Positions 12,099-23,247 of a DNA stretch of 64,000 nt are shown here, piece by piece. Below the pieces are notes generated by a model. It ran no database searches and was not told the DNA's origin. It saw only the letters and a program-made list of their open reading frames with translations. Source of the DNA: Nephrocerus scutellatus (Eukaryota; Arthropoda; Insecta; Diptera; Pipunculidae). The stretch spans positions 17,533,462 through 17,597,461 of the forward strand of contig OX352763.1 in assembly GCA_947095585.1 (NCBI GenBank), in the 5' to 3' direction. Positions within the stretch are counted from its first letter, which is position 1, and each line of letters opens with the position of its first letter. Made by a program: the position numbers and the translations under genes.

Positions 12099-12715
12099 AG
12101 AAGTTGTTTGTTCTTTATCATCGAGTATCTTATTTTCTGCACCTGTTCCTGTTCGTCGTCGTTTCTGCGATACTTTCGATTGTAAAGAAATCCATTCACC
12201 GCCCAAAACTAGAACAATTTTATGCAAATTTTTTCGTTTGTTTGTTTGTGTATTTGTAATTTAATTCACTTTTTATATTATATAATATTGTAACTCACAA
12301 TGTTGATGATGGTTGATAGCTATTTGTTTTATAATAATTATTATCATTTGATTCATTTGGTCGGATTAACTTTACTAAATCAACCACGGTGTTGGTTTGT
12401 AATATTTTTGCTTTGCACAAAATAACGCAGTCTGCCTGCGTTGTCCAGCTGAATATTGATTTTTTAAGTTTTGAAATAAGATGCTAACTTGGTAAAGAAA
12501 TTCAAATGTCATATGAATCACTATTGAGAAATGATTTGGTGGAAATACTTCGTTTAGTTTAAGGTAAATTACTCTGATCCGAGTATATTCTTTACGTTTG
12601 TACATTTTTTATTCCAATAGAAAGTGGATATTCGCATAAATCGAAAGCGAGAAATTCTGCTATAGCATTGTTAAGTATGTAACGTATGTTCTTACATTTA
12701 TTTAAAGATAATAAA
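12099..12715 (+). other. Pmp70: Probable Pmp70 3' UTR
   Basis: The AT-rich sequence after the stop codon has no coding signal and no recognisable mobile element. AATAAA at 12710-12715, about 610 nt after the stop, is a possible polyadenylation signal. Transposon sequence begins at about 12.8 kb, which fits a gene end before that point. Confidence 0.4.
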
Positions 12716-12799
12716 ATGAAACTAAATATATTACAGATATTAAAAAATATCTTTTGTTTCTTTCCTAACAGTAAATATGCATACTTTCTTTACTTATGT

Positions 12800-13998
12800 C
12801 CTATATCCCCTTGTGGATCCTAGGGCCTCGACTACGCCCTCGTGCGTGCGGTTTCTGACAATGAGCTTCAGCTCTCTACAACTCTTCCCCAATTACCGTG
12901 ACACCTCCTCAACTGTTCTGCGCCATGTATTTCTCGGACGATCCGCTCTTCTACCATCCTGAGATAATGGATTCCATTGCATTGCGTAGTTTTCTATGGA
13001 ACTGTCGCCTTTTCGGAGTGTATGACCAATCCACTGCAACTTCCCCCACTTCGTTGGATGGTTGTGCCGATTGGTTCCTGACCTGGTTCTCTGGTAAAGA
13101 TTATCGTTAGAGATACGGTTAGCCCAGAAAACCCTTAAGATGTTCCCTGTTTAGGCACCTGTTTACAAACGTTTGTCATCTTTTTCTGATAGTAGCGTTC
13201 ACCTTCCAAGTGCTGCACTCATACAACAGCATCGATTCAACATTTGAACGGAACAGTCGCAGCTTGGTGTTTAAGCTGATCGCATTGCTTCGCCATATCA
13301 TGGACATCATTCCAAACACCGATGTTGCTTTGCCGATTCGGTTGACAATGCCCTGTTCGGTTCCACCTTCGGTCGAGACAATACTCCCAAGATATTGGAA
13401 ACTCTCGACCGGCTGTTCAGCAATGTTAACTTGAGCTACTGAGTTAGTGCCGAGGTGGATGATTTTGGGCTTGGCAGTATTAATCTTCAAACCCGCAACA
13501 TTTGCCCCCTTTCAACATTTGTTGTCATTTGGTGCAGCTCCATAATCCTGTGTGAGAGTAAAGTAAAGGTCCAGATGTTTGAGTTGAGATGTAAGAGTCC
13601 AACGAATTCCTCCGTTTCCAGTAGATAAAGCTGCGCGAAGTACATCGCTAATCACCAACACCAACAAATTGTCGTACCCCACTTAGGATCTCGAATTGCT
13701 CTGACAGCACATGACATTTAGAGCCATCATAGGTTGCTTTAATAAGAGCTATTAGTTTTTTTTTTTTTTTTTTTTTTTTTTAGTAATTTGTTCGTTTCTC
13801 TTTTGCGCACAGAAATTTAGGCTTTCTTTTCGGTCTTCTTGGGCAAAAGTACTGCCTGGATATTCGGTAAAACACCACCTTGAGCAATGGTAACTCCTGC
13901 GCAAGGCGAGCCAGATAAACTGTCTGTTGACATTGTTAAACGCCTTCTCAAAATCAATGAACAGCAGGTGTAGAGGTGACCGGAAATTAACGCACAGG
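12800..13998 (-). mobile_element. Non-LTR retrotransposon, 3' part (RT thumb and C-terminal block)
   Basis: Minus frames give [20 protein letters not shown] near 13.95 kb, then INTAKPKIIHLG...FQYLGSIVSTEGG and RLFRSNVESMLLYECSTWKV at 13490-13176. The tail WIGHTLRKGD...RPRNTWRRT...STRG follows toward 12.81 kb. The last is the typical 3' protein block of this LINE type. An A-tract on the minus strand (T at 13756-13781) separates the RT palm from the thumb fragment, suggesting two insertions. Many stops and frameshifts. Confidence 0.75.
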
Positions 13999-14010
13999 TT
14001 AATAATGATC

Positions 14011-14276
14011 TTCGGGGCGCCGTGGCTCAGTGGTAATGCACATGGCTGCTGCGCAGGAGGTTCAGGTTCGAATCCCAGTAACAGCAAGTATTTTTCACGG
14101 TGTCCCACCTCTCGCGAATGGGTGACAAACGTTCCGAGAGTAATACAATAACCCTTGTCACGGAAAGCTTCTCAATTCGCCGTTCGGATCAAAAATTAAC
14201 ATGTGCAGCACAAATGGTCGCGAGAAGTTAGGCCTTGGACCGCAATGGGTCTGTCGCGCCCCAAATATTATTATTA
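14011..14276 (+). mobile_element. tRNA-derived SINE, full copy A (nested in a LINE)
   Basis: The 266-bp element begins with a tRNA-like head: A box GTGGCTCAGTGGTAAT and B box GGTTCGAATCC. A body with CACGGTGTCCCACCTCTCGC follows, and it ends in (ATT)n. It is flanked by a perfect 12-bp duplication TTAATAATGATC at 13999-14010 and 14277-14288. It splits the RT frame of the surrounding minus-strand LINE: INTLRII is on one side and [18 protein letters not shown] on the other. Confidence 0.88.
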
Positions 14277-14288
14277 TTAATAATGATC

Positions 14289-14940
14289 CGCAGGGTGTTG
14301 ATGTGGTCGACACAACAGGATCCAGTGTGGAAACCTGCTTGTTCGGCATCGAGTGTATCTTCCAGATGTTCCTTAGTTCGCTTAAGTACTACTTTGGCTA
14401 TTACCTTTGCAACTGCAGGAAGAACGCAAATGCCTCTCCCGTTTTCGCACTCCATAAGACTACCTTTTTTAGGGAGCTTGACAATCATTCCCTTCTTCCA
14501 CTTGTCGGGGAAACTTTCTGCCTTCCAAGCTCTCTCTACAAGAGGATATAAAAGCTCTGCTCTGCTGTCGTTGGAGCGGCACGTAGAAGCTCTGCGGGTA
14601 AACCATCTAGTTCTACCGACTTGTGGTTCTTTAGTGCGGTGATCGCGACATCTTTACTGGGAGTTGAGGTGCGAATTCGGAAAATTGTTACTTCTCGGAC
14701 CCCGGTTTCATTTGGGTGCATATCGTTGGCGAATACACGGTTAAGGACCGTTGAAAAATGCTCCTTCCATCGCTTGAGCTGATCCTCATCTGAAACGAGT
14801 ACGGCACCATCTAGGCCTTTCACCGCATTAAAATTCGTTACCAAACACATGAGAAACCCTTGCAATTTGAGACTCGAAATCGACTCGAAATGAAAAAACA
14901 AACTCGTTACTTCAATACGTTTCTGATGTATTCGAATCAT
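14289..14940 (-). mobile_element. Non-LTR retrotransposon, 5' part of RT
   Basis: Minus frames read LKRWKEHFSTVLNRVF, ALKNHKSVELDGLPAELLRA (RT motif 0/1 region), and then MIVKLPKKGSLMECENGRG, LPAVAKVIAKVVLKR and LDAEQAGFHTGSCCVDHINT. This is the order seen in LINE reverse transcriptases. It is continuous with the fragment left of the SINE once the SINE is ignored. Frameshifts are present. Confidence 0.8.
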
Positions 14941-15493
14941 TTACCTTTATTTACCACAATTATATTACGAAATACGACGCTGTTCAATACTCTATATGTA
15001 TATGTTTATGTATAGTATGGTTATTACATTTTGTTACAATGTATTTTTTTGTTATTTAATTGTAATTTGAATTATATTTTGCGCTTGGTAAACCAAAAAA
15101 ATTATAAACAGATTGCTTTTTTTTTGTACGATTATTATTATTATTGTAGTTCCGGCCAAAGACATGTCAACTACATATGTACACTAAATAAATTGCACAA
15201 TAAGCAAAAGTCATTCCATATTTATTAATATACAAGTACGTATGAATTTTCATATAACCAAAAGCATTTACTTTGTCCTGCGTATAAAGTTGGGAATATG
15301 TTCTCTTAAAGTTTTGTTCGATTGATATCTCGAATTACCGGTTGTAACTAACTCTGGAGTACTTGAACTATTCAAATGGTTATTTACAATACATTTTCAA
15401 GTATTTAAAATATATATATAATCGTATGATGTTTGACTTTTTTTTTTGGTTACGCACGAATACATGGTTTTGAATTTATGTACATATTTGTAT
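14941..15493. other. AT-rich intergenic sequence
   Basis: Low-complexity AT-rich DNA between a LINE remnant and a MITE. I see nothing else in it. Confidence 0.4.
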
Positions 15494-15691
15494 TATTAGG
15501 CACATTCGTAAAAAGTAAATAGTGAGTTACTTTAGGGTAACTTTTCGAACATCAAAGTTCCACCCCCCCCCCCCCCCAATCTATTAACGATGGATAACTT
15601 TTTTGTATCTGATGGGTAGGGTAGTACGTGAGTAATTTTTTAACAACATAAACAAAAGTTACTCTGGATCTGTTTACGAATGTGCCTAATA
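15494..15691. mobile_element. MITE with TA target duplication and a poly-C tract
   Basis: A 198-bp element with perfect 19-bp ends: TATTAGGCACATTCGTAAA at the left and its complement TTTACGAATGTGCCTAATA at the right. TA flanks GGCAC on both sides, as in Tc1/mariner-class elements. It contains a run of about 16 C near 15570 and no coding capacity. Confidence 0.65.
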
Positions 15692-16057
15692 GGAGCTAAT
15701 ACTTATGTTGTTAGTGTTAGTTATGCCGCTCGAAAATAATGTCGTTTCTTGGCGTTTAATGTTTCAAATAATATACGTACTTATGTGTTTTTGTGACAAA
15801 GTGTTTCGTTATGTAACAGCAGATACAAATACCATTTAATATGCATGCATGTGGATAGTGCACATTTCAAACATGTTATGATTTAGCATTTCCAAACTAA
15901 ATTAACCCTCTCCCAACCAAATTTGAATACTTTTCTAAATCAAGCGTACCCTACAACGTCGGTAACGAATTATTACCATACCCCGCATAACGTTGCGTGG
16001 CTCTCTATAAGGGTGTTAGTTTATGTCTTCGAGATTCAAATCCTGAGATCAGATTAT

Positions 16058-16264
16058 AGTAAACAGAAAATAACTCATTTAAGTTTAAGAACAAAGCTAG
16101 AAATAATAAAGTGTTCGGAATTCGATGAACGAGCTGCAGATATAGCCAGAACCATTGATGTTACTCCAACGTCTATAAGAACAATTCTACAAAATAAACA
16201 AAATAAAAAAAAGTGCACCACAAATGCAACACGAAAGTTGCTAAACCCAGAGGCGTTGTCATGA
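16058..16264 (+). pseudogene. Tigger/CENP-B-like transposase N-terminal HTH remnant
   Basis: The frame reads LSLRTKLEIIKCSEFDERAA then DIARTIDVTPTSIRTILQNK. This is the CENP-B/Psq-type helix-turn-helix (L..K..II...E.G....DIA...... ..ST.. .IL.NK) that opens Tigger/pogo transposases. It stops after ~68 residues and is followed by unrelated LINE sequence, so only a fragment survives. A domesticated gene is unlikely given the lack of a catalytic part. Confidence 0.6.
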
Positions 16265-16329
16265 CCCGAATGGAATAACTGTTACTGATATGCATCGAGG
16301 ATCACACCTATCGTAATATTCCACTTAGC

Positions 16330-16815
16330 CAATGGTTAATACAACAGAATGCGCTTAAACTGTTCGACAATTTGCTGAGCTATGCTCTGATCACAACCTA
16401 GTCATTGTAGGCACAATTTTTCCCCACAAAAACATCCTCAAGGCCAACTGGACCTCTCCTGATCGCATGTATAACAACCAGATCGATCACATTGCTATAA
16501 GCCGCAAGTGGCGAGCATCGTTGCCGGACGTAGGAACCAAAAGGCAAAAGTTATGGCGATAACAGAAGTCCTATCTTATGTGAAGAGAATTGTCCTCATT
16601 TTCTTGGATATCCAAGCTGCACTGAAAACCCTGCGAGTATCTATTAACTCTACTTAGTCTTAAGCTGTGGATCATCTCTTACGGAAATGGCAGAGCATTT
16701 CAATATTCACCTATGTTTGGTCCCTGGGCATAGAGACATTCAAGGGAACTGCAGGGCTGATGACTATATAGCCCATTTATCCTGAAAATGGTTCCTTAGG
16801 CATCCCAATCTCTAC
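16330..16815 (+). mobile_element. Mosaic of two non-LTR fragments (endonuclease end, RNase H)
   Basis: 16365-16530 reads FAELCSDHNLVIVGTIFPHK then NILKANWTSPDRMYNNQIDH, the endonuclease end of the LINE type at 12.8-14.9 kb. 16590-16810 reads FLDIQAALKTL and WSLGIETFKG-like traces of the R1/LOA RNase H (IFSDSQAALKSL; V.GHRDI.GN). The join is abrupt. No intact frame. Confidence 0.65.
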
Positions 16816-16891
16816 ATGCAAACTTATGTTTTGTGCGCTGAAATCACTTTCCTTGTTCTATTCCGCAGCCAGATATTTTTTTCCAGACCAG

Positions 16892-17863
16892 ACTTGTGCT
16901 TATAGACCTTCAGAATTCGCCTCATCGCTTTTGTGCCTTGTGCTTATAGACCTTCAGCAGCCCGCCACGCTGTTGTACCTTTTGCTTATAGACCTTCGGC
17001 ATTCCCCTCTTCGCTGTCGTGCCTTGTGCTTATAGACCTTCAGCATCCCCGCCACGCTGTCGTGCCTTGTGTTTATAGGCCTTCAGCATCACCGCCACGC
17101 TGTCGTACCTTGTACTTATAGACCTTTAGCAATTGCCTCTCCGCTGTCGTGCCTTGTGCTTATAGACCTTCAACATCCCCGCCACGCTGTCGTACCTTGT
17201 GCTTATAGACCTTCAACATTCGCCTCTCCGCTGTCGTGCCTTGTGTTTATAGGCCTTCAGCATCCCCGCCACGCTGTCGTACCTTGTACTTATAGACCTT
17301 TAGCATTCGCCTCTCCGCTGTCGTGCCTTGTGCTTATAGACCTTCAGCATCCCCACCACGCTGTCGTGCCTTGTGTTTATAGGCCTTCAGCATCACCGCC
17401 ACGCTGTCGTACCTTGTACTTATAGACCTTTAGCAATTGCCTCTCCGCTGTCGTGCCTTGTGCTTATAGACCTTCAACATCCCCGCCACGCTGTCGTACC
17501 TTGTGCTTATAGACCTTCAACATTCGCCTCTCCGCTGTCGTGCCTTGTGTTTATAGGCCTTCAGCATCCCCGCCACGCTGTCGTACCTTGTACTTATAGA
17601 CCTTTAGCATTCGCCTCTCCGCTGTCGTGCCTTGTGCTTATAGACCTTTAGCATTCGCCTCTCCGCTGTCGTGCCTTGTGCTTATAGACCTTCAGCATCC
17701 CCGCCACGCTGTCTTACCTTGTGCTTATAGACTTTCAGCATTCGCCTCTCCGCTGTCGTGCCTTGTGTTTATAGGCCTTCAGCATCCCCGCAACGCTGCC
17801 GTACCTTGTGCTTATATAGACCTTCGGCATTCCCCTCTTCGTTGTCGTGCCTTGTGCTTATAG
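16892..17863 (+). repeat. Minisatellite, ~22 units of 43/44 bp with higher-order structure
   Basis: Alternating units of 43 bp (type A, CAGCATCCCCGCCACGCTGT) and 44 bp (type B, TAGCATTCGCCTCTCCGCTG) share GTGCCTTGTGCTTATAGACC. A seven-unit block of 304 bp is duplicated: 17041-17344 and 17345-17648 differ at very few positions. Overlapping plus frames stay open only because the units lack stops; they are not genes. The array is bounded by LINE debris on the left and a SINE head on the right. Confidence 0.92.
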
Positions 17864-17868
17864 TTTTG

Positions 17869-17933
17869 GTGTTACTGGGATTCGAGCCACGAACATCCTG
17901 CTCAGTAGCCACGCGCATTTCCATTGAACCCAC
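17869..17933 (-). mobile_element. tRNA-derived SINE head, copy D (truncated)
   Basis: On the minus strand: GTGGGTTCAATGGAAATG, GTGGCTACTGAGCAGG, then B box GGCTCGAATCCC and AGTAACACC. This matches the first ~70 bp of copy B at 58898. The body is missing; the minisatellite begins immediately afterwards. Confidence 0.7.
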
Positions 17934-17940
17934 AATATTA

Positions 17941-19719
17941 TAAAAAAAAATATGATATTATAACCTGACAGGTCAAGAGTTTATAGATTCGAACTTGAAA
18001 ATGAAGCAGAATAACATATATTTCCGAAAAGAACATTTTTCTGTGGAAAAAGATCAATAATACAATGAAAGAAAAAGGACGAATTTAATCTGGAAATGCA
18101 TCTATTAAACGTATAGGTGTAGTTGCTAGTTTCAATTATTTGGATTTTAGAATATTATGTACTATAATTACATATATATTATACATATAAATATATCCAC
18201 GCATATTGTACTAATATTAATGTAATAATTGCCGTCTAATATTTATTAGTATACTATTATACTATAAATGTTTAATTATTTTATAATGAATATTTGTGAA
18301 AATTATTCAGTTTAGCCCACCGTCCATGCGTTGTGGCGGTGCTGGTCTGTGTTGCCATTGCTTACAACTTATTTCTTACGATATTTTTCTTGTAAATTTT
18401 GTTTTCATTTATACATATTGCATTTGTTTTATAATAAATATATAATAATTAAACAACAGAATATTAATAAATTTTAACAAATCAATTTTGATATCAAAAG
18501 ATTCACGTTTTTCCTAAGAAGGAACACTGTGACTTAGTGTTTCATATTGGCACGATAGTCAAAATAATAACTAATGAATTGGCGAATTAATAGTTAACTT
18601 AACTGTAAAAAAAAGTGAAGTGCTGTATCAATAAACATACCTAAAATTAAATTGCTACTTGAACTGTGGGACTTAGCTGCTTTCGAAACGAATACTTATT
18701 TCATAATTATTGACTTATTTACCGCCATCTTAACTAAGTAAGCAGAGCCATCAGAATTGATACTTCTTTTGAGAGTAAAAGCAAAAACACCAAAAATTAT
18801 GTCTTTGTCACAGATCTTTGAAATTTTAAGAACCACATTCATTTTTTATTGAAAGAAAGCGATGGAAATTAAAACGACTCGTAATTTCTGAAGATGTAGT
18901 CTTCACAAATAAATATTTGTTTTGGAAACAGCCATAAGACAAATTCCTAAATTGCTAAATTAACTTCTGATTAGCTGCATTAATGGCGGAATAGCTCTAA
19001 GAAGTTGTGCTGAATTGCCAAACAATTTGCTGAATTAATTACTGATTTTCAGTTTACAGTCATACTAGCTACTTAGAAAATATTTTAAACTAGAAATGTA
19101 AAACGTCCCAGAACTAAAGGTACGCTTAATTTTTTTAATAGCATTTCTATGATATTGATGAAGTAAGCTGTGGTTACTTTGAAATTTCAACTCATCTGCA
19201 CTTGCCATATAAGTATGGAAAATTTCACGCTTTAACAACTTTTGCAAATTGTCCAAATTTTTATCAAAGATTACGTTCGGTTGCGTCAACTGTGCGCTTA
19301 CTTAATTTTTCGTTCTCTTCGTATTCGCGAGCAAGAAAAAGAAATGCAAGTAGCGAGAATATTGCGGCTGCATCAGCGAATGTGTGGCGACACCATTCGT
19401 CCCATCCATAAGCAATAGGTTAATTGACATTGTTTGTACGACGACACAACTTACGTTTGTTGTACTTAATTCATCTTAAATCCCAGCGTGTGTTACGCAC
19501 TTCATTATTTCGACAGTCGAATGTCGAATAACGAGTTGTCAATGTCGGCGAGTGGTTGTGAGGAAATTACTTTTAGACTGCTCACTTCACTTGTTTAATT
19601 CAACTTCCGAACGACGGATGACTAAATTTTGTCTTATACTTTTGTCATCGTGTGAAACAGAAACTGAAATCACAAAAAACCCGGATTTAACGAGAAAATT
19701 GTTTAAAGTTAAATTTTCT
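17941..19719. other. AT-rich intergenic sequence
   Basis: Mostly AT-rich with no recognisable gene or repeat. The stretch 19.25-19.45 kb is more GC-rich and open on the plus strand, but shows no family resemblance. A short inverted motif CGACAGTCGAATGTCGAAT lies near 19.51 kb. Confidence 0.35.
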
Positions 19720-20964
19720 AATTAGATTTCCAAAATTCTAACTAACTTGCTGGCAGATCGCTGTGGCTTAGGGGTAAATCGTCACCAAACTCAGCTTGTC
19801 CTATTCACCAGGATATATAAAGTCCCACTTATTAACCGTCCTTCTATAAAAGGTATAATCTTAACATTCTCTGTTAGTGCTAAGTATTTGGGTCTTAATT
19901 TGGACAGAAAGCTAAGCTGGAAACCTTACATACAAGAAAGAGTTCGTAAAGCCACAGTGGCACTCTTCTCATGCAAAAAAGCCGTTGGTAGCAGATGGGG
20001 TCTTAAACCGCAGGCAAGTAGCTGCCAGTTCGGCTATTCGCCTTAATGCTATCTCCCAGTGGACTTAAAAAATGAAATCGGTCACTCCTCTATCCTGAAT
20101 TTAATTATCAGCAACTCCATTTCAACAAAAACTTCCAGGTCACCTTCCCCTCCAGATCATTATGGGACGAAGATGAAAACATTTAGTTTTACATAGACGG
20201 GTCAAAAACTGATGACGGAGGTGTTTTCTAAACTAATCTTATCCTCTTTTTCGGTCTTCCAAATAAGTGGTGAAGTGGTTTCCAGGCTGAAATAATGGCG
20301 ATCAGTGAAGCCTTGTCTTGGTTAAAGAGAAACGTCATATCCGCTAAGGATATTCGCATATTCTCGGATAGCCAAGCTGCACTGAAATCCCTGGAATCAG
20401 TCTATACAAATTCAATATTCTAGCCCTTAACTGCTATCATCTCTCGTGGAGATGGTGGAGCAGTTCAATATCCACCTGTGTTAGGTGCCGGAGCACAGAG
20501 ACATTTCGGGTAACTGTATGGCTGACGAACACACCTAGCAAGGAAATACACTACCCTTCTTACCTGAATATGGTTCCATAGGCATACCAATCGCTACATG
20601 TAAACTCTTGTTAAAGCGGGATGCTAACATAAAAACTAACTGTAGGTGGTCAAACGGTACAACTTTCATAGCGACAAAGCAGATCTGGCCCAAGCTGGAT
20701 CCGATACGCTCCAAGTGTTTGATCTCTCAAAAAATACCGCACATGCTATTGTAGGTGTCAAGACTCGACACTCTCATAGGCAGGCATGCAGCAAGACTTG
20801 GAGTCTTCTCGAATGACCTCATCAACATTGACATTGGTGGTCTTCTACGCTTCATACGAAGCTCTAATTGGTTCATCGAGTAGGTGAATGGAATCTTTCC
20901 TGATCCGTGTTGTATCACAATGGACCATTACTGGTCTGACAGCCACCTTAACCTAACCTAACCT
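19720..20964 (+). mobile_element. R1/LOA-like non-LTR element: RT end, RNase H, 3' tail
   Basis: Frames in order: CGLGVNRHQTQLVLFTRIYK...AKYLGLNLDRKLSWKPYIQE (19747-20046), then RNase H FYIDGSKTDDGG, VFQAEIMAISEALSWLKRNV and IFSDSQAALKSL (20.19-20.40 kb). The post-RNase H part is NCRWSNGTTFIATKQIWPKL and LIGRHAARLGVFSND (20.63-20.82 kb). The element ends in three AACCT-type pentamers at 20948-20964. Several frameshifts. It is the best copy of this family in the window. Confidence 0.8.
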
Positions 20965-20965
20965 G

Positions 20966-21300
20966 GGACATTGAAGTATTTTTGGTCTCATAGTCGAATT
21001 TGACTCGTCTACGGTGGGCATTGCAGTCTAAATTTGGTTCGGTTTTCCACAGTGGAGTTTTCTTTACATAACCGAAAGCATACCTCCCGGTTCCTAGCAG
21101 CCTCTTTGCAGCTTATAGCAAACATTTTCCTTCGGTTTGATACACTTTGTCCGACAAGGGATGAAATGTCTCACATACTCTCGTGTATTATGTTTGTGAA
21201 TTGCTGTCAGCCCTTCGTAGGCGGATTAGGAAACTCTTTAAAACCGCCAAGGAGAGGAGCATTTGACAGCTATACAGAGAAGCAACTTATAACACAAAAG
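20966..21300 (-). mobile_element. Jockey/I-type non-LTR linker fragment
   Basis: Colinear with 8672-9040: CTAAATTTGGTTCGGTT, ACAGTGG.GTTTT, CATACCTCCC.GTT, AGCCTCTTTGCAG, TTGATACACTTTGTCC. The minus strand carries the region between endonuclease and RT. It begins right after the pentamer tail of the R1/LOA element, so that element may have inserted next to it. Confidence 0.65.
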
Positions 21301-21790
21301 TGAGAAGAGCCAAACGAGGTTCACAGGAAATGAGGAGCAGAGCCCTCCTTTCACACTTTCCAGGAGGCGCAGTGACCAGAATCGAGCCCGAGATGAGGAC
21401 GAACCACCTCAGAATGACTGGAAGAAAGCCTCGAAGATCTGTACTGAACAAAGAATCCGATTGGCAATAAAAAGCTTTATGCCCTATAAATCGCAGTAAT
21501 TCTTGGGTAACTCCCACTACATATAGTGGTAGAGAATCCGAATCTCGAATCCGAGGAAACCAAGTTACGATTGTGCAAGGATTGCAGCTGCAGGCTTTGT
21601 GGGAAAGGGGTGGCACCTTCTCAATGAATGCGAAGCAACGATCCGACAGAGGAGAGAACAACTTCGAAACTCACGCGATCTCAGAGTCTGCGCGGCATTC
21701 ACTGAACCCACACCATATCATTAGGTTCATAAGAGCCATTTGTATGAATGGGGTGCTTAAGGTTGGGCATGCACTGTCTCCATAGCACTA
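21301..21790 (+). mobile_element. Probable non-LTR 3'-terminal fragment
   Basis: The plus frames read ESRIRGNQVTIVQGLQLQAL and FETHAISESARHSLNPHHIIRFIRAICM (shown in part as SARHSLNPHHIIRFIRAICM). They look like the Cys/His region that ends R1/LOA-like ORFs, but the match is weak. GTTAGGGAGAGTT(C/T)AATAGATCC is tandemly duplicated near 21.80 kb. The long minus frame at 21661-21287 is probably a shadow. Confidence 0.4.
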
Positions 21791-21799
21791 GTTAGGGAG

Positions 21800-23247
21800 A
21801 GTTCAATAGATCCCTTAGTTAGGGAGAGTTTAATAGATCCTTATGGATAGCTGTGCTATTGGTAGATACCCCTTTTTTCATCATAATCATCATCATCTTA
21901 CTCATTACAAGTTGAGACACTGTCTAAAGTGTGTGTGACAATTTTTAAAATGAATCAGACTGTGCTTCAAATTCGTTTGTGAGTTGAATTACTGTCTAAT
22001 TACAAGTGTAATTTGGTGAGGTTTAGTGCAATTGTTTGTGCCCTTAGGGTAATTTTTCTATCAAACAAAAGCCACATTACCCTTTTCGCAACAACCATTC
22101 TGTTTCTTCTTTGATTACGTGAAAGAGAAATCAATTTTAAATCAAAAACAAAAGAAAAATTAAAACAAAATGCATCTACTGTGAAAAAGCAATCAATTCT
22201 TTCGCATGGTAAATATATTTCCAAATGAATTTAGAATTATTTTTTGCGTATGTATTTAAAAAGTAATAATGAAAAAGAAAACATTTAAGCTAAACACAAA
22301 AAAAAAAGAAAATATTGCTACTTCCTTCCGTTGGTTTTTTTTCTACGATAATTTCCCAAATCGGGACAATAATTCAACGTAAATCTATTCACTAAAATAA
22401 GATGTGTGCATATGTGCGTGCGCCCGTGTGTCCTGCTGCAAATATTCTTAAATACAATTAAAGTTACATACGCTGACACGCACACACCACGTACGCACTA
22501 ATAATATGTGAGGGAAAACTTAACATAACATAAACTAAGTTGTATTATCGCTTTTTCTTTCCAATTTCAATACAAATAACAAAAAGGCAAAAAGAATGAG
22601 AAATAAAGATCGTGAACAAAAGGAAAATGAGAGGAAAAAACTTAAACAACTAACACGACCCCATCGGTATATAGGAAAAATACGTGGAGAGATAAGGAAA
22701 TTTTCAAAATTTCAATTGCCACTATTTCTAAAATTGTTATTTTTGATTAAAGTTTCAATGCAATCGAATGACAAATCTAATCTCGATTGCATTTTATAAT
22801 ATTTTTATAGATAAAGTAAAATTTACTTGTATTTTACCAAAGAGAAGAAACAAAAAAGAATATTTCTAAATTGCCGCACTTTGGCTGGCTGTTGTTGTTG
22901 TGTTGCTGTTGTTATTGTTGTCAATGCTTTTGTTGTTCATATAGAATTTGCGAAGAAACGTTAACTTAAAGCTAAACAAAAACACAACTATAAGAAACAA
23001 AGTGAAAAGTAAAGTAAATAATTAGATTAATAAAAATGTGTGGAACATAAACTGGTTGAGAAAAAACAATTAGGACTAAAAGGCAAACTAAATTATTCAT
23101 TATTACATATAAATGCTAATGATATAAATTCACAACTACTATTCGGGAAGGGGTGAGAACAAAGTCAAAAATACGTTGCTGGACAAATTTGTACAACAAG
23201 TGTACGTATTGTGATTTTTTGTTCACTTGTTAGTTTGTTGCTTCCAT
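21800..23247 (-). other. stx 3' flank / probable 3' UTR
   Basis: The sequence is AT-rich with short microsatellites (a TTG-rich stretch near 22.9 kb, CACACA/GTGTGT near 22.4 kb) and no coding signal in either strand. The part next to 23248 is probably stx 3' UTR. I found no clear minus-strand AATAAA that fixes its end. Short plus-strand frames near 22.6 kb show no family resemblance. Confidence 0.35.

Noticed and set aside
11784..12264. 147-153-residue frames in and over the last Pmp70 exon
   Set aside because: Shadows of the conserved ABC ATPase exon in other frames.
14011..14090. A functional tRNA gene from the A and B boxes
   Set aside because: No good cloverleaf, shared with other copies that have a SINE body, tail and target duplications.
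17069..17651. Long plus-strand open frames over the minisatellite
   Set aside because: They repeat the translated satellite unit (PCAYRPS...SCLVLIDLQHP) with no domain; open only because the unit has no stop in that frame.
20948..20964. True interstitial telomere repeat
   Set aside because: Only three pentamers, placed exactly at the end of a retrotransposon; flies do not have TTAGG telomeres.
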